From Bacteroidaceae bacterium (lineage in GTDB: Bacteria > Bacteroidota > Bacteroidia > Bacteroidales > Bacteroidaceae): DNA of 64,000 nt. Shown piece by piece: positions 26,049 through 35,800 of this stretch. The DNA is taken from assembly GCA_017622815.1 (NCBI GenBank), contig JAGAQH010000018.1, positions 1 through 64,000 on the forward strand, in the 5' to 3' direction. Positions within the stretch are counted from its first letter, which is position 1, and each line of letters opens with the position of its first letter. The notes under the pieces are model-generated. The model saw only the letters and a program-made list of their open reading frames with translations. It made no database searches and was not told the origin of the DNA. Both the position numbers and the translations under genes were made by a program.

Positions 26049-27480
26049 TATAGTATCTACTCCCCTCCCTTGTGGAGGGGTTGGGGGTGGGTCCGTCTGC
26101 CTCTTCGACAAAATCTGGAACGCCCACATAGTACAGCAGGTACAGGACGGTCCCACACAGTTGTATATAGACAGATTGTATTGCCATGAGGTGACGACAC
26201 CTCAGGCATTTGATACATTGCGTGACAAGAACATCCGCGTGTTCCGTCCCGAGCAGGTGGTGGCAATGCCCGACCATAATACTCCCAGCGACCAGCAGGA
26301 ACGCATCGATGACCCTGTAGGACGCAAGCAGGTTGAGACCCTGGCCAAGAATTGTGCCGAGTTTGGCATACGTCACTTTGCCATGGGAACAAAGGATAAC
26401 GGCATCATCCATGTGGTGGGTCCCGAAAAGGCCCTGTCTCTGCCCGGCATGACCATCGTATGCGGTGACTCGCATACATCCACACACGGTGCCGTGGGTG
26501 CCATCGCTATGGGTATAGGCACTAGCGAGGTGGCTCAGGTGCTGGCATCGCAGACCATCCTGCAGAGCAAGCCCAAGACCATGCGCATAAACATTGAGGG
26601 CACTCTGCCCGAGGGTACTACGGCCAAGGACGTGGCACTCTACATCATGGCACAGATGACAACATCAGGCGCCACAGGCTATGCCGTGGAATATGCCGGC
26701 TCTACCGTGCGCAACATGAGCATGGAGGGTCGACTGACCCTGTCCAACCTGTCCATCGAGATGGGTAGCCGTGCAGGTCTGATTGCTCCCGACGAGACAA
26801 CATTCGCATATCTGAAGGACCGTGAGTATGCCCCCAAGGGCGAGGCATGGGACAAGGCAGTGGAGGAGTGGAAGAAACTCTATTCCGACCCCGATGCCGT
26901 GTTCGACAAGGAGGTGACATACCGTGCCGAGGACATTGCACCGCGCATCACATACGGAACGAACCCCGGTGCAGGCATCGCCATAGATGAGTGCATCCCC
27001 ACCCTCGAGGAGATAGACGAGGCCGACCGCCAGCAGTTCCTCAGCATGCTGGAGTATATGCAGTTCCAGCCCGGACAGAAGTTGGAGGGCACTCCCGTGG
27101 ACTACTGCTTCCTGGGTGCATGTACCAACGGACGCATAGAGGACTTCCGTGCCTTTGCCTCCGTTGTCAAGGGCAAGAAGAAGGCTGACAACGTGGTGGC
27201 ATGGCTCGTGCCCGGTTCTTGGCTCGTGCGCCAGCAGATTATAGACGAGGGCATAGACAAGATTCTGGAGGAGGCTGGCTTTGAACTGCGTCTGCCCAGT
27301 TGTTCTTCCTGTCTGGCCATGAATCCCGACAAGGTGCCTGCAGGCAAGTTGTCCATCTCAACGAGCAACCGCAACTTCGTAGGTCGTCAGGGTCCCGGTG
27401 CCCGTACCATCCTGGCAAGTCCTCTGGTTGTTGCCGCTTCGGCAATCACTGGCGTAGTAACAGACCCCAGAAAGTTGTAG
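26041..27480 (+). CDS. leuC: 3-isopropylmalate dehydratase large subunit, repeat-extended N-terminus
   Basis: This 479-residue aconitase-like large subunit isomerises isopropylmalate with LeuD. The cluster ligands appear as the Cys in GACTNGR and the two in CSSC near the C-terminus; [10 protein letters not shown] is also clear. The family normally starts close to [10 protein letters not shown]. Here the first 18 residues, [18 protein letters not shown], come largely from a hairpin repeat, and no ATG, GTG or TTG lies in frame between the repeat and LFDKIW. So the ATG at 26041, overlapping the DUF559 stop, seems the only start and the repeat is translated. Confidence 0.94.
   Translation: MSDIVSTPLPCGGVGGGSVCLFDKIWNAHIVQQVQDGPTQLYIDRLYCHEVTTPQAFDTLRDKNIRVFRPEQVVAMPDHNTPSDQQERIDDPVGRKQVETLAKNCAEFGIRHFAMGTKDNGIIHVVGPEKALSLPGMTIVCGDSHTSTHGAVGAIAMGIGTSEVAQVLASQTILQSKPKTMRINIEGTLPEGTTAKDVALYIMAQMTTSGATGYAVEYAGSTVRNMSMEGRLTLSNLSIEMGSRAGLIAPDETTFAYLKDREYAPKGEAWDKAVEEWKKLYSDPDAVFDKEVTYRAEDIAPRITYGTNPGAGIAIDECIPTLEEIDEADRQQFLSMLEYMQFQPGQKLEGTPVDYCFLGACTNGRIEDFRAFASVVKGKKKADNVVAWLVPGSWLVRQQIIDEGIDKILEEAGFELRLPSCSSCLAMNPDKVPAGKLSISTSNRNFVGRQGPGARTILASPLVVAASAITGVVTDPRKL
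26058..26094 (+). repeat. GGGTCC hairpin repeat, copy 5 (inside leuC)
   Basis: This full forward copy lies within codons 6-18 of leuC and encodes [13 protein letters not shown]. The stem is CCCCTCC/GGAGGGG. Confidence 0.9.
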
Positions 27481-27485
27481 CAGCA

Positions 27486-27517
27486 GACCCTCCCCTCACC
27501 CTCCCTAGGGAGAGAGG
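27486..27517 (-). repeat. GACCC hairpin repeat, copy 6
   Basis: A diverged reverse copy lies just after the leuC stop and pairs with the forward copy at 27622-27659. The 104 bp between them are A+T-rich and hold no gene. Confidence 0.65.
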
Positions 27518-27621
27518 TGTTACTTCTGTAATCAACAAGCGAAGGTGGATAAATACCTTGCTGAATACTATAATAAAGTTCAACTAAAAAAGACTTACCC
27601 CTACTGTTATATAAAACATTA

Positions 27622-27659
27622 TACTCTCCTCCCTTGTGGAGGGGTAAGGGGGAGGGTCC
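27622..27659 (+). repeat. GGGTCC hairpin repeat, copy 7 (before leuD)
   Basis: This forward copy has a CTCCTCC-type stem and ends GGGTCC, 8 bp before the leuD start codon. Its frame, LLPCGGVRGR, is open and joins leuD in phase, so an extended LeuD starting at 27545 is formally possible. Confidence 0.85.
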
Positions 27660-27667
27660 TTATCAAT

Positions 27668-28282
27668 ATGAAACAGAAATTCGACATAATACAGTCAACC
27701 TGCCTTCCCATACAGATTGACAACTGCAATACAGACCTTATAATCCCTGCCCGCTATCTGGCAAGCACAACGCGCGACCCGAAGTTTTTCGGCGATGCCT
27801 TCATGCACGACCTCCGCTTTGATGCCGAGGGCAACCCCGTGGCAGAGTTTGTAATGAACAAACCCGAGTATAGCGAGGCACCCAAGCAGGGCGTACACGA
27901 AATCATCATAGGCGGACAGAACTGGGGTTCGGGCTCCAGCCGCGAGCATGCAGCATGGGCTATCGCTGGTTATGGCGTGCGCGTGGTGATAAGCAGTTCC
28001 TTTGCCGACATCCACCGCAACAACCTGCTCAACTGCTTCGTGTTGCCCGTCATCGTGAGCCGTGAATTCCAGCAGGAACTCTTCGAGACCGTAGCGGCAA
28101 ATCCTCAGGCAGAGGTTCGCGTTGACGTTCCCAACCAGACCGTAACCAACCTGAGCACCGGCCACAGCGAATCATTCGACATAAACGGTTACAAGAAGTA
28201 TTGCCTGATGAACGCTCTGGACGACATCGACTTCCTGCTGGAAAACAAGGGGAAGATAGAGGAGTGGGAGGAAAAAAGGTAA
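27668..28282 (+). CDS. leuD: 3-isopropylmalate dehydratase small subunit
   Basis: This 204-residue swivel-domain subunit partners LeuC. GGQNWGSGSSREHAAWAI is the family signature near 80-97. The start at 27668 (MKQKFDIIQSTC) matches the family. The frame stays open upstream to an ATG at 27545 through the hairpin repeat, but that extension has no family counterpart. Confidence 0.95.
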   Translation: MKQKFDIIQSTCLPIQIDNCNTDLIIPARYLASTTRDPKFFGDAFMHDLRFDAEGNPVAEFVMNKPEYSEAPKQGVHEIIIGGQNWGSGSSREHAAWAIAGYGVRVVISSSFADIHRNNLLNCFVLPVIVSREFQQELFETVAANPQAEVRVDVPNQTVTNLSTGHSESFDINGYKKYCLMNALDDIDFLLENKGKIEEWEEKR

Positions 28283-28295
28283 GCCCCCCAAAAAC

Positions 28296-28333
28296 GGACC
28301 CTCCCCCAGCCCCTCCGCAAGGGAGGGGAGTGG
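28296..28333 (-). repeat. GGACCC hairpin repeat, copy 8
   Basis: This reverse copy lies 13 bp after the leuD stop and pairs with the forward copy at 28414-28450; 80 bp lie between them. Confidence 0.85.
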
Positions 28334-28372
28334 TTACAAAAGCGATATTCTTTTGCTACGGAGGTACCATTT

Positions 28373-29980
28373 ATGAATACAACCGACAAAGACTTGCATA
28401 AAACAAATCATCTTACTCCCCTCCCATGTGGAGGGGTCGGGGGAGGGTCTGCCTTTTCCCGTACCATAGAAATAATGGACACCACTCTGCGCGATGGAGA
28501 GCAGACCAGTGGTGTCTCTTTCATGCCCCACGAGAAACTGATGATTGCACGCACCTTGTTGGAAAGGGTGGGCGTGGATCGCATAGAGGTAGCCTCGGCT
28601 CGTGTCAGCGAGGGAGAGAAACAGGCTGTGGCCAGCATCTGCAAGTGGGCGGAAAGGGCCGGCAAGATAGACAGGATAGAGGTCCTGGGCTTCTGCGACG
28701 GCACAACCTCGGTGGACTGGCTTCTGAGCACAGGATGCCGCCACCTGAATCTCCTGTGCAAAGGTTCACGCCGTCATTGCGAGGGGCAGTTGCGCAAGAG
28801 CGTGGAGGAGCATATCAGCGACATACGCGGCGTGGTGGCATACGCCACGCAGAAGGGAGTCAATGTGAATGTCTACCTGGAGGACTGGTCCAACGGCATA
28901 AAGGACTCTGCCGACTATGTCTTTGCCCTGATGGACGGATTGCAGAACACCCCCATCGAACGCTATATGCTGCCCGACACTCTGGGTGTGCTGAACCCCA
29001 TGCAGGTGAGCATGTACATAGGCCAGATGGTGGCCCGCTATCCAGAGGCACATTTCGACTTCCATGCACATAACGACTACGACTTGGCCGTGGCAAATGC
29101 CTTTGCCGCCGCCAGTGCAGGATGCATGGGCATACATACTGCCGTAAACGGGCTTGGCGAGCGTGCTGGCAATGCACCCTTGGCGAGCGTGCAGGCGGTT
29201 CTTGCCGACCAGGCAGGCTTTGAAACGCGCATCAACGAGGAGCAACTGGGCGAGATTTCCCGTCTTGTGGAGACATGCTCGGGCATCGTGGTGCCTCCCA
29301 ACAAGCCCATCGTGGGCGAGAACGTCTTCACCCAGGTGGCCGGAGTGCATGCCGATGGCGACAACAAGGCCGGTCTGTACATGAACGACCTGTTGCCCGA
29401 ACGCTTTGCCCGCAAACGAGAATATGCCCTGGGCAAGACCTCGGGCAAGGCAAACATCCTGAAGAACCTTGAAGAACTCGGTCTGGAACTGAGCAGTGAG
29501 GAGACCCGCATCGTCACGGAGCGCATAATAGAACTTGGCGACAAGAAGGAAATAGTCACCCGCGAGGACCTGCCCTTCATCGTGTCCGATGTGGTGCGTC
29601 ATGCCACTGCCGACGAGGATGTGCGCCTGCTCTCTTACGTTGTCACCACGGCCTACGGCCTGAAACCCATGGCCAGCCTGCGGTTGGAAATTCATGGCAA
29701 GACCTACGAGGAACAGGCCCACGGAGACGGTCAGTTCGATGCCTTCGTACGTGCCATACGCCATATCTATCGAGAGAAACTCGGCCGCGAATTCCCTTGG
29801 CTCGTCAATTACACCGTGGGCATACCTCCCGGCGGACGTACCGATGCTCTGGTGCAGACTGCCATCACATGGGATTGGCAGGACAGAGTGTTGCGCACTC
29901 GAGGCCTGGATGCCGACCAGATGGGCGCCGCCATCAAGGCGGTGATAAAGATGCTTAATTTGATAGAAAAGGATTATTAA
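28373..29980 (+). CDS. LeuA/CimA-family synthase with repeat-encoded N-terminus
   Basis: This 535-residue second member of the isopropylmalate/citramalate synthase family has [36 protein letters not shown] and a C-terminal regulatory domain (about 400-535). It could make citramalate for isoleucine or 2-isopropylmalate; the sequence does not decide. The first 27 residues include [12 protein letters not shown] from a hairpin repeat. Alternatives are an internal ATG at 28475 (MDTTLRDG), which would cut off the first strand, or TTG at 28394. A start upstream of the repeat is the most likely, since the family begins a few residues before IEIMDTT. Confidence 0.9.
   Translation: MNTTDKDLHKTNHLTPLPCGGVGGGSAFSRTIEIMDTTLRDGEQTSGVSFMPHEKLMIARTLLERVGVDRIEVASARVSEGEKQAVASICKWAERAGKIDRIEVLGFCDGTTSVDWLLSTGCRHLNLLCKGSRRHCEGQLRKSVEEHISDIRGVVAYATQKGVNVNVYLEDWSNGIKDSADYVFALMDGLQNTPIERYMLPDTLGVLNPMQVSMYIGQMVARYPEAHFDFHAHNDYDLAVANAFAAASAGCMGIHTAVNGLGERAGNAPLASVQAVLADQAGFETRINEEQLGEISRLVETCSGIVVPPNKPIVGENVFTQVAGVHADGDNKAGLYMNDLLPERFARKREYALGKTSGKANILKNLEELGLELSSEETRIVTERIIELGDKKEIVTREDLPFIVSDVVRHATADEDVRLLSYVVTTAYGLKPMASLRLEIHGKTYEEQAHGDGQFDAFVRAIRHIYREKLGREFPWLVNYTVGIPPGGRTDALVQTAITWDWQDRVLRTRGLDADQMGAAIKAVIKMLNLIEKDY
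28414..28450 (+). repeat. GGGTCT hairpin repeat, copy 9 (inside the second leuA/cimA-like gene)
   Basis: This forward copy encodes [12 protein letters not shown] in the same reading phase as the leuC copy. The stem CCCCTCC/GGAGGGG is intact. Confidence 0.9.
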
Positions 29981-30000
29981 AAAGAAGAATACCGATAAAA

Positions 30001-31080
30001 ATGAAACTTAAGATTGCCGTCCTTCCGGGCGACGGAATAGGTCCGGAGATTATGGAGCAGGGCGTGGCCGTGTGCAGCGCCGTGGCTCAGAAGTTCGGGC
30101 ATGAGGTCAGTTACGAGACAGCCCTCTGCGGCGCTCATGCCATTGACGAGGTAGGCGACCCCTTCCCCGAGGAAACCTACCAGGTATGCGAGCAGGCGGA
30201 TGCCGTACTCTTTGCCAGCGTGGGCGACCCCAAGTTTGACAACGACCCCACGGCCAAGGTGCGCCCCGAGCAGGGTCTGTTGGCCATGCGCAAGAAGTTG
30301 GGCCTTTATGCCAATATCCGTCCCGTTGAGACCTTCGAGTGCCTTATCCACAAGTCTCCCCTGAAGGACGAAATAGTGCGTGGCGCCGACTTCATCTGCA
30401 TCCGCGAACTCACCGGTGGCATGTACTTCGGCAAGAAGCAGGAGCCCACCATCAATGCCGATGGTGTGGAAGAGGCTCTGGATACCAACTACTACACCCG
30501 TCCCGAGGTGGAGCGCATCCTGCATGTAGGTTATCAGTATGCACGTCAGCGCCGCAAGCACCTCACCGTGGTGGACAAGGCCAACGTTCTGGCTTCCAGC
30601 CGTCTGTGGCGCAAGGTGGCCCAGGAGATCGCTCCTCAGTACCCCGATGTGGAGACCGACTTCATGTATGTGGACAATGCTGCCATGCGCATGATTCAAG
30701 ACCCCAAGTTCTTTGACGTGATGGTGACGGAAAACACCTTCGGCGACATCCTTACCGACGAGGGTTCCGTTATTACCGGTTCCATGGGTCTGCTCCCCAG
30801 CGCCAGCACAGGCAGCAGCACACCCGTGTTCGAACCCATCCATGGTTCATGGCCTCAGGGCAAGGGTTTGAACATTGCCAACCCCCTGGCGCAGATTCTC
30901 TCCGTGGCCATGCTCTACGAGTACTTCGACCTGAAGGAAGAAGGCGCCCTCATCCGCGAAGCCGTCAATGCCAGCCTGGCAGAGAACGTCCGCACCCCCG
31001 AAATCCAGGTGGAAGGCGCTCCCAAATACGGTACTCGCGAGGTAGGCCAGTGGATAGTTGACTACATTGCCAAGAAGTAA
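30001..31080 (+). CDS. leuB: 3-isopropylmalate dehydrogenase
   Basis: This 359-residue NAD-dependent enzyme completes the leucine pathway to 2-ketoisocaproate. [14 protein letters not shown], the [10 protein letters not shown] loop and DIDA-type metal region ([23 protein letters not shown]) are present. It lies 20 bp after the second leuA-like gene and ends the operon, with a terminator-like hairpin downstream. Confidence 0.96.
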   Translation: MKLKIAVLPGDGIGPEIMEQGVAVCSAVAQKFGHEVSYETALCGAHAIDEVGDPFPEETYQVCEQADAVLFASVGDPKFDNDPTAKVRPEQGLLAMRKKLGLYANIRPVETFECLIHKSPLKDEIVRGADFICIRELTGGMYFGKKQEPTINADGVEEALDTNYYTRPEVERILHVGYQYARQRRKHLTVVDKANVLASSRLWRKVAQEIAPQYPDVETDFMYVDNAAMRMIQDPKFFDVMVTENTFGDILTDEGSVITGSMGLLPSASTGSSTPVFEPIHGSWPQGKGLNIANPLAQILSVAMLYEYFDLKEEGALIREAVNASLAENVRTPEIQVEGAPKYGTREVGQWIVDYIAKK

Positions 31081-31144
31081 ACTTTTGTCGCTCGTTGTGA
31101 TAGGGTTCTTCCGATACAACGGCACTCAAATGATAATTAAAGAC

Positions 31145-31199
31145 CATCCCGCCTGTTCTGCATACAATCCTTGTGGTTGATGGCAGAGCAGGCGGGATG
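31145..31199 (+). terminator. Terminator-like hairpin after leuB
   Basis: CATCCCGCCTG (31145-31155) pairs with CAGGCGGGATG (31189-31199), with further pairing inward (TCTGC/GCAGA). A T-rich, G/T-mixed tract follows. Confidence 0.6.
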
Positions 31200-31239
31200 C
31201 TTGTGTGTTGTCGTGAGGGTTTTCCTGGCAGACAAGGGG

Positions 31240-31308
31240 AGTCCTCATAGTAAGAGTACTCCAGTCCTCATAGTAGGAGTACTCCGGTCCTCATAGTAGG
31301 AGGACTGG
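31240..31308. repeat. 23-bp tandem repeat (three units)
   Basis: Units start at 31240, 31263 and 31286 with core GTCCTCATAGTAGGAGTACT. The 23-bp period equals that of the arrays at 275, 31678 and 50624 although the sequence differs. Confidence 0.85.
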
Positions 31309-31310
31309 GC

Positions 31311-31607
31311 TTACAACACTTCGGGCAGTTGGAAGAGTCGTGTGCCGTTACTTCCCTTGATGAGGATTGTTCGGCCTGATAATGGGGTGGTGTAGAGCCT
31401 GTCCTTTACTTCTTCTACGTTGTTGAAGGTGGAATGTTTGCCGAGTGCAGAGCAATCCGCGTTGCAGAACTCCTGTCCCACGAGCCATATCTCGCAGAGT
31501 TCCATTGTGGCAAGGTGGAAAATGATGCGCTGGTGCTCTGTGGTGCTGTCCGCTCCCAGTTCGCGCATCTCGCCGAGGATGACCATTTTGTTTTCTGCCT
31601 GCATCTG
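31311..31607 (-). pseudogene. murF: murF 3'-end fragment (direct repeat, left copy)
   Basis: These 297 bp match the last 297 bp of the intact murF gene at 42321-42617 with 15 mismatches counted by eye (about 95% identity), in the same orientation. The fragment encodes the last 97 residues of MurF plus two codons and keeps its own stop codon (TAA, against TAG in the intact gene). Homology ends sharply at 31607. With the intact copy 11,010 bp away, it brackets the tubulin-like island. It looks like the former 3' end of murF left behind when the island inserted. It is not expected to make a functional enzyme. Confidence 0.9.
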
Positions 31608-31677
31608 TCGTTCGTGGCAGATACAAGGACATGGCGGGGGCTTTTTTTAGTATAGAGAGCCTTAAATTATTCTCCTT

Positions 31678-31723
31678 GACGACAAGCCCGCGTCCTCCTT
31701 GATGACAAGTCCGTGTTCTCCCG
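31678..31723. repeat. 23-bp repeat, two units
   Basis: The units GACGACAAGCCCGCGTCCTC and GATGACAAGTCCGTGTTCTC start 23 bp apart (31678 and 31701). They resemble the reverse complement of the minisatellite units at 275 and 50624, which contain GACAAG or ACAAGAG. Confidence 0.7.
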
Positions 31724-32049
31724 AGGGTATTTATAGACCGAAAAGGTAACAACCAGAATATGTGATACAGACGATGGCAAAAGTGCTGCAGGGCGGTATA
31801 TTTGCTATCATGTGTTTTGGTGTTCCCATACTCTTACTGTAGCATTGGTTTTCATTAAAATGTCTGTTTTGTTTGGGTTTAGAACAATGCCTATGACAAG
31901 GTATACAAACTATAGGTCGCTCGAATGAGAATAACTGTCAAAATATACATGGATTGATGGACTTCGGTGGAATAGTATCAGCAGATAGGACAAGACTGCT
32001 ATCTTTTTACCAACAGACATGTCTTTTTGCATAAAAAATACAAAAAATA

Positions 32050-32081
32050 ATTGGGGATGTTAAAATTTAATAATACCTTTA
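32050..32081 (+). promoter_or_regulatory. Possible promoter of the tubulin-like cluster
   Basis: ATTG, 20 bp, TACCTTTA is a near match to TTTG-N19/20-TAnnTTTG with one mismatch in each box. It lies about 110 bp before the first gene of the cluster. Confidence 0.35.
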
Positions 32082-32193
32082 CACCAGTCAAAAGAATGGT
32101 GACGTACACCCCATTTATGGTATCTTGACAAAACGGATCTTCAAATGACACAATTTTGAAACGCTTCAAACAATTAAACATCAGTACGATATT

Positions 32194-32817
32194 ATGCTCT
32201 GGGATATAATCACTAATTCTATCAGTAGCCTTTTCTGGGGAATACTGATAGCTGTTGCCTGTATGGCGTTGTTTGTGTTTATCATTAAGGGATGGTGGAA
32301 GGATGCAATGTTCTCCGCATGGTCTTATATGATAGGTGCCGTACTGTTTCTACTGCTAACTTTCCAGTGCACGATGATAGTTGGTTCCTTGAAGATAATC
32401 AATAGCACCGATTCGTACGAGGCTTATTTCACGGAGATTATAGACCACATGTATGAGGGATGGGAGCAGGTTCCTACAGAAGATGCCGACGTAGTCATAA
32501 AGAAGGCTATTGCCGAATACCCCCTGCTTGAGTACTATATCGGAGGCGGAGAGTTCACTGGTTTCAATGCCAAGCAACTTCCTGGTGCCATAGCAGAGGA
32601 GATGCGCTCCTTCATGCGGAAATACATATGTCGTCGCCTGTTGTGGTGCTTAGGATTTGTTTTAGTGGCCGGTGTTATAGGCATAAAGACGCTGGACAAG
32701 CGCTATGCTTACACTTCGCATGGCCGTGGCGGTACATCTGGGCGCAACCGTTCTTCTTCCCGTCCCATGGCGGGAGGTTCTCATCGTCCACGAGTGAATA
32801 CGCATAGAAGACGATAG
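32194..32817 (+). CDS. Island membrane protein of unknown function
   Basis: I do not recognise this 207-residue protein. It has three predicted membrane segments (about 13-33, 43-66 and 146-165). Between the second and third lies a stretch of about 80 residues with acidic character, and the C-terminal tail is strongly basic and Gly/Ser/Arg-rich (after about 172). It is the first gene of the tubulin-like cluster, 40 bp before the tubulin-like gene. I infer it may anchor or recruit that protein at the inner membrane. Confidence 0.75.
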   Translation: MLWDIITNSISSLFWGILIAVACMALFVFIIKGWWKDAMFSAWSYMIGAVLFLLLTFQCTMIVGSLKIINSTDSYEAYFTEIIDHMYEGWEQVPTEDADVVIKKAIAEYPLLEYYIGGGEFTGFNAKQLPGAIAEEMRSFMRKYICRRLLWCLGFVLVAGVIGIKTLDKRYAYTSHGRGGTSGRNRSSSRPMAGGSHRPRVNTHRRR

Positions 32818-32857
32818 TGAAGAAAACTAAAATCATCAAATATAAAACCTAAAACGT

Positions 32858-35800
32858 ATGTCAACAAAGAATTATTGTACAGGCAATCATATCCTGGTTG
32901 GCCTTGGAGGCACCGGTGGTAAGATCCTGAAGGCTTTCAAAATGCGCATGTTCGAAGAGTTTCCCACTGCCGAGGAGCGCAAGAAGCTCCCTGTGGCTTT
33001 GCTCTATGTGGACTCTACTAACGAAATGATGCCAAAGGACGGACGTTCCCGTCCCGACTTCCGTGTCATGGGACAGGATGCTTCGTTTACCAACAATGAG
33101 TTCCTTAACATCAAGGCCGTGGACGTGGAATATATACTGAACCATATAGGTAATTATCCTTCGGTAAATGGCATTGTGAAAAACGTGAATGGAGTGAAAC
33201 AGGCAATAGGTTCTCTGGGTGAGGCGGCGGGTCAGATGCGTCGTGCCGGTCGCCTGCTTTTTGCCGCCAATGCAATCGGTTATGTCAACAGCCTGCGCGA
33301 TGCCTATTCCCGTTGCCAAAGTGTTTCAGGTGATGCTGATACACTTTACGTCCATGTTTTTGCTGGTTTGAGTGGCGGTACTGGCTCCGGATCTATCGTT
33401 GACGTTGTTGTTCAGACACGTAAGATATTCCCCGATGCCGTGATCAGTGTTTATGCTATGATGCCAGAGATGCATTTGCCAAAGGCTGACATGGACCAGG
33501 GACGTTATTATCAGAATGGTTATGCCGCATTGGCGGAACTCAATGCTCTGCAGGCAGGACGTTGGTTCCCGCAGGATGTGACAGGCGGAGGTGAAGCAAA
33601 ATATCATAGCGACAAAATAAAGGGCGTTGCCAACGGCCTCACCATTTATAGTAATGTAAATGAAAATGGTGTAACCGTAAACTCTCTAAAGGAGTTGCCC
33701 AAGATCGTCAGTGACTATATCTTCGCTCGAATATTCGTTGTAAATGAAACTGATGAAAATTTGGTTGGCATCAAGCATGCTTTCAGGTATGAAAATATGG
33801 ACAAATTTTCATATGAGTACGATGAAGCTGCAAATGTAGGAGTAGAAGGACAAAAGCCCGTAGCAAGAACAAAGAAGATTGCTTCTTTCGGCATCAAACG
33901 TGTCATGTATCCCGAACTGCGCATCTTGAAGCATATAACATATACTGTGGGCGAAAGTGTACTGTACCAGTTCAAGTACAACAACTGGCGCGAGAACCAA
34001 GGATTCGTCAACGAGGAACGTAATAAGGACTACAGAAAGGAATACCTGAATTCTGATAACTTGTCCAAGTGGATGCTGGACGAGAAGCACCTTACTCAGG
34101 AAGTGAAGGTTTTGGAATCTGATGCCGATTATCCCTTGTTCTCCGATTACTGGCACGACAAGGCTATTGGCTATGCAGAAGAAGCCAAAAAGGCTGATTG
34201 CCCTTTGAACGAACTGGACAACATCATGGCCGAGTTCTATACAAACCATTTCCGCGAGGAGGGAGTAGAGTCCTTCTATGTGGGTAAGGCAAAGGCCATT
34301 CCTGAAATATCCAAGGAGATCAGACACAATATCGAAGCAGAACTATTTGATAAATGGAAGGTGGGCGATGTATCCATCGTGGAATTGCAGAAAGTATCCA
34401 AACTGTTGCTGGAGCGCATGGGTGAAATCCGCACCGAATTGGAGGCAAGAATCAAGGAGGCAAAGGAAGAGTACGAGGCCTGCGACCAGGATCGTATGGA
34501 CAACGTGTCCGAATGGAGCCGCTTGGGTATCCTACAGAGAATGGTGGGTGCTGGTGCACGCCGCTATGCCGACCATCAGGGCATATTGACCGACTATTAT
34601 ACTGCCAAGACCCAACTGATAGCACTGGAGTTCGCCAAGCAACTCGCTGCAAAGGTATTTGTGGAACTGGGCAAGATGGATGCCGACATCCTTTCTTTCA
34701 GCCAGAAGATAAATGAAGCAATAGAGGAAACAGAGCGCCTGGTTGCTGCACAACGCAAGGTGAACAAGGGGCTGGAGGACATGAAGGGCGCCATCATCGA
34801 AGTGAGCGAGGACGATGCCATGACTGAGTTCGAAGTAGAGATGAAGATAGACAAGGTGGACATGCCCAATATATCCCGTCAGCTTCGCGAGTCGATCCTT
34901 CCTCAGGAGGAATTCGTCAACTTTGGCAGATTGGCAAATGAAATTAGTGTGGACGACATCAAGGATGCATTTGATGTAAAATTGTCTGAAGTTGTAAGAG
35001 CCAAGCATGACGAGAAGGCTGACAGCGATAACAAGGTGCTTGGCCTTAACATCCTTACCCAGTTGCAACAGAAACTCAGAACAGATGACAGCATCAAGCA
35101 ATTCGCTCATGACATAGTATCTCAAAGTGGCGCCTTCCTAAAACTGAATAATGACCAAATTCAGTTGCATTTACGTAATAACGAGCTTGAACTCAGTCCG
35201 ACTAATCCGGCATCAACGAACAAGAAGGTAATTCTTGTCTCAATCCCCTCGCCGGATGACAACACGGGTCTTACCAAATTCGCAGATAAGCTGGAGGATG
35301 CAATTAAGAACTCGTTCAACCAAAGTACAGCACGTACGGAGATTATCATCGACCGAAAGAGTCCACGCAAGGATGAACTCTGCATCATGACTGTGTCTTA
35401 CAACTTCCCCATGCGTGCCATTGACTGGATGGCTCCATATAAGGAACGTTATGAGCAGTTCCTGAACACGGGTAATCCCAATACTGATGCAAGCAATGCC
35501 ATCTTGTTGCATAGCGAGGGCGATGGCAAGGCACTTCCTTCTGTATTCGCGTTGAGTGATGAGGAAATAAAAGCTAAGTTGGCGGCCACACAAGGTCCTC
35601 AACAGCCAGTCGTTCAAGATATCATGCAACCGTTTGGTCAGCCACAACCCGTTGCACCTGTACAACAGCAGCCTGCGCCACAACCAATAGGTGACGTGAT
35701 CGCACCTCCTCCTCCAGGCGGAATGGTGCCTCCTCCTCCTGTATTCCAGGAGCCACAGATAAATCTCTTTTTGTCTGTGGCAGGTCAGAGTTATGGCCCT

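Larger units (their letters stand above)
31081..31310. other. Spacer after leuB
   Basis: This stretch holds the leuB terminator hairpin and a 23-bp tandem repeat. It also marks the outer edge of the murF direct repeat. No gene was seen. Confidence 0.6.
31608..32193. other. A+T-rich island leader
   Basis: This stretch of about 590 bp separates the murF fragment from the first island gene. It contains two 23-bp units (31678-31723) and a possible promoter (32050-32081). A 60-codon minus-strand frame (31999-32181) has no recognisable features. It may hide a short RNA or regulatory region, but I see no clear structure. Confidence 0.5.

Noticed and set aside
27545-27667. N-terminal extension of LeuD
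   Set aside because: The frame is open through the hairpin repeat, but the family start MKQKFD at 27668 is well placed after the repeat, so the extension is not needed.
31999-32181. 60-codon minus-strand frame in the island leader
   Set aside because: It is A+T-rich, without a promoter, motif or neighbour support.
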